The notes under the pieces are model-generated. The model searched no databases. It was not told where the DNA came from and saw only the letters and a program-made list of their open reading frames with translations. From assembly GCA_017399915.1 (NCBI GenBank), contig JAFQAS010000028.1, positions 1-37,691 of the forward strand: a stretch of 37,691 nucleotides of DNA. Direction: 5' to 3'. Numbering within the stretch: position 1 is the first letter of the stretch; each line of letters begins with the position of its first letter. Shown piece by piece: positions 33,086 to 37,691 of the stretch. This stretch comes from Muribaculaceae bacterium (lineage in GTDB: Bacteria; Bacteroidota; Bacteroidia; Bacteroidales; Muribaculaceae). The position numbers and the translations under genes are program-made.

Positions 33086-33958
33086 ATGAAAATCGCTATC
33101 TATGGCAATTCCTATCAAGAAGATTATCTGAATCATCTCTATGATTTTTTGGAGGCGTTGTCGCGTTCGGGCATAAAAGTTGAGATAGAATCAAAATTCT
33201 ACAACTATTTGAAGCAATCACTATCTGACGAAATCCCTGCCGACGGAGTGATTATAGGTAATGATTTTCAAGCCGATATGGCGATAAGTATCGGTGGCGA
33301 CGGCACCTTCCTTCGCACGGCTCGTTGGGTGGGGAATAAGCAAATACCCATTCTCGGTATTAATACCGGACATCTTGGCTATCTTGCCGACATCACTGTC
33401 GATGAGATGACTGCGGCTATCGATGACTTGAAGAATGGTCTTTATAAAGTGGAGGCACGCTCGTTGATTGAAGTTACAAGCACTCGCAAAGAGGCGATTG
33501 TGGATTGGAACTATGCATTGAATGAAGTGGCTGTGGTTAAGCAAGATACATCTTCGATGATTTCGGTTGAAACAATGGTTGACGACGTGGAATTGGCTAC
33601 ATATAAGGGCGACGGATTAATTGTGGCTACACCAACAGGTAGCACCGGCTATAACTTGTCGGTGGGAGGTCCTATCGTAGAGCCTACTGCTCCCAACTGG
33701 ATAATATCACCAATCGCAGCCCATGCACTTACGATGCGTCCGCTTGTGGTGAGCGATTCGCGAGAATTGACCATTACCACAACTTCGCGTGCAACAAATT
33801 ATCGCGTGAGCCTCGACGGCCGCTCGGTAACACTTCCGGTAGGTACTACAATCAAGCTACGTAAAGCTCCGTTTGTGATTAATGTGGTGCAACGCACAAA
33901 ACACAATTTTGGCGAAACACTGCGCAACAAGTTGCTTTGGGGCGTTGATAAGCGATAA
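33086..33958 (+). CDS. nadK: NAD kinase
   Basis: The 290-residue protein has the NadK signature GGDGTFLRTAR near residue 70, NTGHLGYLAD, ALNEVAV, DGLIVATPTGSTGYNLSVGGPIV and ISPIAAHALTMRPLV. It phosphorylates NAD to NADP in the cytosol. It follows the ACT-like gene by 29 bases and precedes the metallopeptidase gene by 5 bases, so the three form one operon. Confidence 0.97.
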   Translation: MKIAIYGNSYQEDYLNHLYDFLEALSRSGIKVEIESKFYNYLKQSLSDEIPADGVIIGNDFQADMAISIGGDGTFLRTARWVGNKQIPILGINTGHLGYLADITVDEMTAAIDDLKNGLYKVEARSLIEVTSTRKEAIVDWNYALNEVAVVKQDTSSMISVETMVDDVELATYKGDGLIVATPTGSTGYNLSVGGPIVEPTAPNWIISPIAAHALTMRPLVVSDSRELTITTTSRATNYRVSLDGRSVTLPVGTTIKLRKAPFVINVVQRTKHNFGETLRNKLLWGVDKR

Positions 33959-33963
33959 GGAAG

Positions 33964-34674
33964 ATGATATCCTCGGCTTATGAATTTCAACACTCTCAGT
34001 TGGGGATAGTGCATGTTGTTCCCCGACGCAGTTCAGGTCGCATCTCGGCTCGTTGGCGCGACGGAAAAGTCTATATAAACGTTCCATGGGGTATATCCCA
34101 ATCAGAGATGATGAGGGCTCTCGCCACGTTTGAACCGCGATTGCTGTCGTCGCGTCCCGATATCCTTTACTATGATGGGCAATCGTTTGAGCTCGATGGG
34201 GTTACGATAACGATAAGCCGACAATCCTATGCCCCCAATCAAATCATCACTCAAGCGCAATTGCCTCACTCGGTGATAGAGGTGGGGCGCAACTTCGATT
34301 TTAACAAACCCGACACTTCGCGCACCATAAGCAATATGATGTGTCGTATTGCTCAGCGCATAGCGGCTGATATTCTCATTCCTCGTGCCCGGGAGTTGGC
34401 TGCAGAGGTGAATCGTGCACCGGTGGGGTGGACTATCTCAAACGGACATCGAGTGTTGGGACGTTGCGATACCAACGGCGTTATTGCTCTCTCGTATATA
34501 TTAGTTTTTCTCCCTACACAATTGCGTGATTTCGTGATATATCACGAACTTGCACATCTATCTGAGATGAACCACAGCCCTCGTTTTCACGAGCTTTGCA
34601 ACCAATATTGTGGAGGCCGCGAAGCCGAACTAACAGCTATGCTCCGTGCCCATAAATGGCAGGTGTATAGGTGA
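33964..34674 (+). CDS. YgjP-type (DUF45, M48-like) metallopeptidase
   Basis: The 236-residue protein carries the zinc motif HELAH at residues 194-198 with a further histidine-rich part (NHSPRFHELC), and the typical preceding WTISNGHRVLGRCD and LPTQLRDFVIYHELAHL. Members are soluble, and the family is related to WSS1/SprT-like proteases; a substrate is not known. It starts 5 bases after nadK, so it is the last gene of that operon. Downstream DNA is a repeat-filled gap (34675-34844) with no gene. Confidence 0.88.
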   Translation: MISSAYEFQHSQLGIVHVVPRRSSGRISARWRDGKVYINVPWGISQSEMMRALATFEPRLLSSRPDILYYDGQSFELDGVTITISRQSYAPNQIITQAQLPHSVIEVGRNFDFNKPDTSRTISNMMCRIAQRIAADILIPRARELAAEVNRAPVGWTISNGHRVLGRCDTNGVIALSYILVFLPTQLRDFVIYHELAHLSEMNHSPRFHELCNQYCGGREAELTAMLRAHKWQVYR

Positions 34675-34693
34675 TTCATAAAGCATAATTCAT

Positions 34694-34759
34694 AATGCAT
34701 AATTAACTTGGGCAAGCCTCGGTGAGCCATTCGGGGCTCATAATGCATAATTCATAATT
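34694..34759. repeat. Second copy of the 52-base element plus CATAATGCATAATTC repeats
   Basis: Bases 34694-34745 match 29554-29605 with five differences, with the hairpin GAGCC-ATTCG-GGCTC preserved. Bases 34741-34759 continue with CATAATGCATAATTCATAAT-type repeats. It lies after the nadK operon. Confidence 0.75.
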
Positions 34760-34816
34760 TTCATGCGTCAGCCCCTTATGTTCATTTGGGTCTTCTGCCT
34801 AAAAATCATTCTTCTT

Positions 34817-34834
34817 GTGCTTTGCACGATGGTG
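34817..34834 (-). repeat. Dispersed repeat CACCATCGTGCRAAGCAC, copy 2
   Basis: The minus strand reads CACCATCGTGCAAAGCAC, one base different from the plus-strand copy at 24110-24127. It lies between the repeat cluster and the open frame at 34845. Confidence 0.55.
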
Positions 34835-34844
34835 GGTGAGGGTA

Positions 34845-35150
34845 CTATTGACGTTTTTGGTTTAACTTGATATATTCTTGGTTGAGAGCATCGTTATAAT
34901 CAATTTTGAAATATTTGTTGAATAGAGCTTCAATATTATCTATTTCGGAATGATTAATGTTGAATAATAATATGTTACAATTGCCGATATGTAGGATTTT
35001 ATGTTTTCTGTTTGAAGTTTCAGCAACATGACGCAATGCTTCAAAATCAACCCCACACGTATCTTGGCTATATCGGTCATCGAGGAAATCAAAAAAATTG
35101 GAGATATTGTTGTATAATGGTGGTGTCGTCTTTTTTAAGCCTCCAAGGTC
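34845..35150 (-). pseudogene. Open frame continuing in frame after the stop of the secreted protein gene
   Basis: Immediately after the TAA at 35151-35153 the same frame stays open for about 101 codons (DLGGLKKTTPPLYNN, FFDFLDDRYSQDTCGVDFE, then HIGNCNILLFNINHSEIDNI) to a stop at 34845. There is no ATG in it; the only alternative start is a TTG at 35036. It may be the C-terminal part of one gene split by a nonsense mutation, or a leftover of a separate gene. I do not recognise a family. Confidence 0.45.
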
Positions 35151-35834
35151 TTATTTTGAATAACCAATAATCATTATGTATTGGTTGTCAGTTAGTTGGT
35201 ATATAAAATTTTCACCACCCAATTCCCTCATATCTTCTGTGTTTTTGGGGATAGGAATTTCATAATCACTGCCCGCAGCGCGGTATCCGTCGGCGTGAAA
35301 TGTTACAGTAGAAGGGGTGTGAATGTAATAGTCCCCATAGTCAATGCATCTATGAGTGCCAATAGCACTATTGGCCTTAAATTTAGCTTGTTGTGATATG
35401 TTATATTTGAAGAGGTATTGTACTAATGAATTTTTGTTAGGCTTTTCTTTGAAGTTAAACGCGGCAAACCAACCATCGCCAATAGGTATGTAATATCCCC
35501 ACCCGGGAGTGTAGTTATCGTTCTTACATTCAAATTCAATTTTTTCGACATCACAAAATGATGAGATGCAATCCCCTGTTTTTATTCCATTTATAGAAAA
35601 TAACGTATCGGTTGTGGATATAAAAATGACTTTGTTGTTGTCAGATAGCCCTAAGCTATACTTAATGCCTTCTTCTTCAATCTCAACACATTTTGCCAAT
35701 GCATTATTAGGCAATAAAATATAACCATTTGATTTGGTTGCATCAATTGTATCATTCAAATTAATGCTTTGAGCCAATAACGTATTGGATAATGCAAAGC
35801 ACGCAAATAAAATAAAAAATATAGTCCTATTCAT
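35151..35834 (-). CDS. Secreted protein of unknown function
   Basis: From the ATG at 35834 the protein has 227 residues and starts with a signal peptide (MNRTIFFILFACFALSNTLLAQ). A start 20 codons further upstream would place extra residues before the signal peptide and is unlikely. The mature part is mostly beta-rich, with GWGYYIPIGDGWFAAFNF and CIDYGDYYIHTPSTVTFHAD. No known motif is visible. The same frame continues after its stop (34845-35150), so it may be the first part of a longer protein of about 330 residues. Confidence 0.7.
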   Translation of the reverse strand: MNRTIFFILFACFALSNTLLAQSINLNDTIDATKSNGYILLPNNALAKCVEIEEEGIKYSLGLSDNNKVIFISTTDTLFSINGIKTGDCISSFCDVEKIEFECKNDNYTPGWGYYIPIGDGWFAAFNFKEKPNKNSLVQYLFKYNISQQAKFKANSAIGTHRCIDYGDYYIHTPSTVTFHADGYRAAGSDYEIPIPKNTEDMRELGGENFIYQLTDNQYIMIIGYSK

Positions 35835-35871
35835 AATGCAGAAGACTTGGTTTAGATTAGTCGGTCTTTTG

Positions 35872-35902
35872 CAAAGGAAAGTATTATCCCTCAATATATC
35901 AA
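35872..35902 (-). promoter_or_regulatory. Probable promoter of the secreted protein gene
   Basis: On the minus strand TTG (35902-35900), 20 bases, then TTCCTTTG (35879-35872). It has one mismatch to TAnnTTTG and lies 38 bases before the ATG at 35834. Confidence 0.45.
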
Positions 35903-35948
35903 TATTTTGAGTTGTGAAAATGTTGGAGATTAGTAACTATTAACAAAT

Positions 35949-35958
35949 GGGGGGGGGG
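35949..35958. repeat. Run of ten G
   Basis: A G10 tract stands in AT-rich DNA about 47 bases upstream of the proposed promoter of the gene at 35151 (as C10 on its strand). Such tracts slip easily in replication and assembly. Confidence 0.9.
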
Positions 35959-35998
35959 TAAATTTTACCTTTGTTAGCAGAGAAGGTGCAAATAAAGC

Positions 35999-36030
35999 AA
36001 TAGGCATCACTTTTGATGGAGATGCCTATT
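35999..36030 (-). terminator. Hairpin after the secreted protein gene at 36057
   Basis: AATAGGCATC and GATGCCTATT form a perfect 10-bp stem around 12 bases. On the minus strand it lies 27 bases after the stop at 36057, followed by GCTTTATTTG, a weak T tract. Confidence 0.65.
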
Positions 36031-36056
36031 ACATATTGGTTAATGAGATTGAGTTG

Positions 36057-37172
36057 TTATTTGATGTAGAATGGGCTTGTTACACCGGTTCCACCGGCAC
36101 GTAGTTTGCCGTATTTTCCGTTGCCTATATAGTCTTCGACCCACATGCGAGGCAGACACATAAGTCCTTGTGCATCTTTCACTACATAGTAGCCATATAT
36201 ATTGCGATTAACGGGAATGAGTCCATTCATTTTTACGTCCCATTTAGCACTTGTAATGATGACATCTACTACATCTTTGTCATCGGCTTTAGCCACAGCG
36301 AGAGCTTTTGCTTTCATAGAAGCATGCATGGCACCTGTTGCAGGACGTGGCTTGCGTTCAATATTTTCGGGAGTGTTGGCTTTGCAAGCGTCTTCAACAG
36401 CGTTGGCATATATTCCGCAGTAGTTATAGAGCGCGCGAAAGTTTGGATCACATTTTTCGCCGGCTTCTTGTCGCATAACATGGAATGCATAGGTGAGGGT
36501 TTGCAATTTACGCATGCGTAGCGCAGCCTCTTTTGCGGTTGCGAGGTCTTCGTTGCTAAGGAATGCGCCATCTCCACTGGTTACACAGAATCGATAATTG
36601 CCATCTTTTTTCATAACCCAATAACCGATGCCTCCGCCTTGACGAGAGGTTACAAGTAGATGAGGATCGCTGGTGTCGAGGGCTCCATTATTTAGGGGTA
36701 CGTTGCTTACGTTGATGCGTACAATCATTTGAATTTCATGGTAAAAGCGCATTAGATTCTCATTTTCCATTCGAGCTTGAGAAGAACCATCGCCCATGTT
36801 TTTGATAATCTTGGCGTTTTCTTTATAACGCGAGTACATTTCTTCGCGTAAAGAGGTGAGGTAATCATCGCTTTCGTCAACGATGTTATACAAAAATGCG
36901 CGCACATCTCTGCCTTTGTAGGAGGGATTGCTACTCATGGGCCAAGGGGCATTTCCTCGTGCGGCCGATGCGGCTTCCCCGGCAATATTTGCGGCGCCGA
37001 CACCTTCGGTGATATTGCCAATATCTTTGCCGGCCTTTTTAGATGTTTCCTTAACTTTCTCTTTTACTTTATTGCCTAAATTTTTTAATTTTCCAAATTG
37101 AGCGTTGGCATTTGTAGGCAAAAGGAGTGCCATAACAAGTGTCACGACAAATAAGATAGAATTGCGTTTCAT
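36057..37172 (-). CDS. Secreted protein of unknown function with a Lys-rich amphipathic N terminus
   Basis: The 371-residue protein has a signal peptide (MKRNSILFVVTLVMALLLPTNANAQ). A helical stretch rich in Lys and Glu follows (FGKLKNLGNKVKEKVKETSK, residues 26-45), then a Gly/Ala region, a helical part with many Arg/Met/Glu residues (about 90-130), and a C-terminal half ending in RMWVEDYIGNGKYGKLRAGG. I do not recognise the family beyond 'secreted protein common in Bacteroidales'. A -7 element (TATCTTTG) lies 31 bases upstream. The protein has no cysteine pairs or catalytic motif that I can name. Confidence 0.75.
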   Translation of the reverse strand: MKRNSILFVVTLVMALLLPTNANAQFGKLKNLGNKVKEKVKETSKKAGKDIGNITEGVGAANIAGEAASAARGNAPWPMSSNPSYKGRDVRAFLYNIVDESDDYLTSLREEMYSRYKENAKIIKNMGDGSSQARMENENLMRFYHEIQMIVRINVSNVPLNNGALDTSDPHLLVTSRQGGGIGYWVMKKDGNYRFCVTSGDGAFLSNEDLATAKEAALRMRKLQTLTYAFHVMRQEAGEKCDPNFRALYNYCGIYANAVEDACKANTPENIERKPRPATGAMHASMKAKALAVAKADDKDVVDVIITSAKWDVKMNGLIPVNRNIYGYYVVKDAQGLMCLPRMWVEDYIGNGKYGKLRAGGTGVTSPFYIK

Positions 37173-37202
37173 AAGCTAAATGTTTAATGTGAAAATTATA
37201 AC

Positions 37203-37210
37203 CAAAGATA
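37203..37210 (-). promoter_or_regulatory. -7 element of the gene at 36057
   Basis: On the minus strand the bases read TATCTTTG (TAnnTTTG), 31 bases before the start at 37172. A TTTG lies too far upstream to be a standard -33. Confidence 0.5.
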
Positions 37211-37384
37211 TGAAAATCCTCCCATAATTATTTAAAAATCAAAAAATAAAATAAGAAGAAAATGGGGGCATTAAATGTTTTTAACAAACATAGGTGCTAA
37301 TGGGTTGGCATAATAGTGCGTTATGCACGATTTTGCCAAATAGGTTAGAGGGGCTTGGAATTTAGGGATAGTTATTTTTTATAG

Positions 37385-37516
37385 TTATAACGAGATTTCA
37401 GTCACCTCAGGGCGATAGTTGTAGTTGTTGCGAAGAGCTTCGAAATTGCCGAAATTATTGTCTCTATATGAAATAGGAATGGAAAAATGTATAATGCTTA
37501 TTACTAAAAAATGAAA
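37385..37516 (-). pseudogene. Short remnant of a coding region
   Basis: In the 519-base gap after 37172 the minus strand has 43 open codons ending at 37385. The end reads YRDNNFGNFEALRNNYNY, then RPEVTEISL and stop, which looks like the C terminus of a real protein. There is no start codon and an in-frame stop lies just upstream, so it is probably a decayed gene end. The rest of the gap to 37691 is AT-rich and shows nothing I can support. Confidence 0.35.
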
Positions 37517-37691
37517 CTAATTGCAGATTTTAGTTGTCGTTGTTTTGTACAATTAAAAATAATATATTATTATTGGAATAATCTCATAATCCGCTAAGAA
37601 TAAAAAGTTTATGCGGAAAGTTCAAGAACGAGGTAATGAGTTGGCAACTGTTCTGATTTCTACATACTTGCGTGATTTGCATTGATGTACA

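Noticed and set aside
35966..35973. TACCTTTG as a plus-strand promoter element
   Set aside because: It matches the -7 pattern, but no plus-strand gene follows; the next gene is on the minus strand.
1..37691. Mobile element, prophage or restriction-type defence island
   Set aside because: No transposase, integrase, methyltransferase, helicase-nuclease or toxin-antitoxin gene is visible; only short intergenic repeats are present.

Overview
The window looks like chromosomal DNA from a Bacteroidales bacterium, most likely of the Muribaculaceae/Prevotellaceae type. The evidence is: several promoters of the Bacteroidetes form (TTG or TTTG, 19-21 bases, TAnnTTTG), few Shine-Dalgarno sites, C-terminal sorting domains of the 'YYNLQGVKV...GIYIKVQGKK' kind, a DUF2723/GT117 mannosyltransferase-like protein, a carboxyspermidine dehydrogenase, and the order tonB-exbD-exbB-pdxJ / ACT protein-nadK. 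I see no rRNA, tRNA, CRISPR, transposase, integrase or phage gene. The family-level placement is inference.

Layout: (1) 1-7000: two copies of a two-gene cassette, each a secreted beta-propeller-like protein followed by a secreted zinc amidase with a C-terminal sorting domain. The first amidase carries an extra part of roughly 800 residues. (2) 7159-8367: carboxyspermidine (saccharopine-type) dehydrogenase. (3) 8619-10640: a LytS/LytTR two-component operon with a clear promoter and terminator. (4) 10678-13389: dtd, a MazG-like pyrophosphohydrolase, deoC, a GYF_2-CD225 membrane protein and a DUF2752 membrane protein. (5) 13394-18089, minus strand: a gene broken by one frameshift, a vWA protein, a perfect 22-bp palindrome, comM (yifB), and a lipoprotein with a thioredoxin fold but no CxxC. 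(6) 18155-24050: outer-membrane phospholipase A, then a TolC-HlyD-permease-permease export operon with no ATPase gene. (7) 24190-29468, minus strand: GT117 protein, NodB-like deacetylase and queG. (8) 29647-32532, minus strand: pdxJ-exbB-exbD-tonB. (9) 32579-34674, plus strand: an ACT-like protein that lacks the CBS domains I expect at this locus, nadK, and a YgjP-type metallopeptidase. (10) 34675-37691: dispersed palindromic repeats, two secreted proteins of unknown function, an in-frame extension after a stop codon, a G10 tract and a small gene remnant.

Most genes are housekeeping or envelope genes. The parts that deserve a second look are the duplicated propeller-amidase cassette, the frameshifted gene beside the vWA gene and its palindrome, the GYF_2-CD225/DUF2752 pair, the exporter without an ATPase, and the CBS-less ACT protein. 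I do not see a complete, clearly new multi-gene system. The propeller-amidase cassette is the best candidate for an undescribed functional unit.
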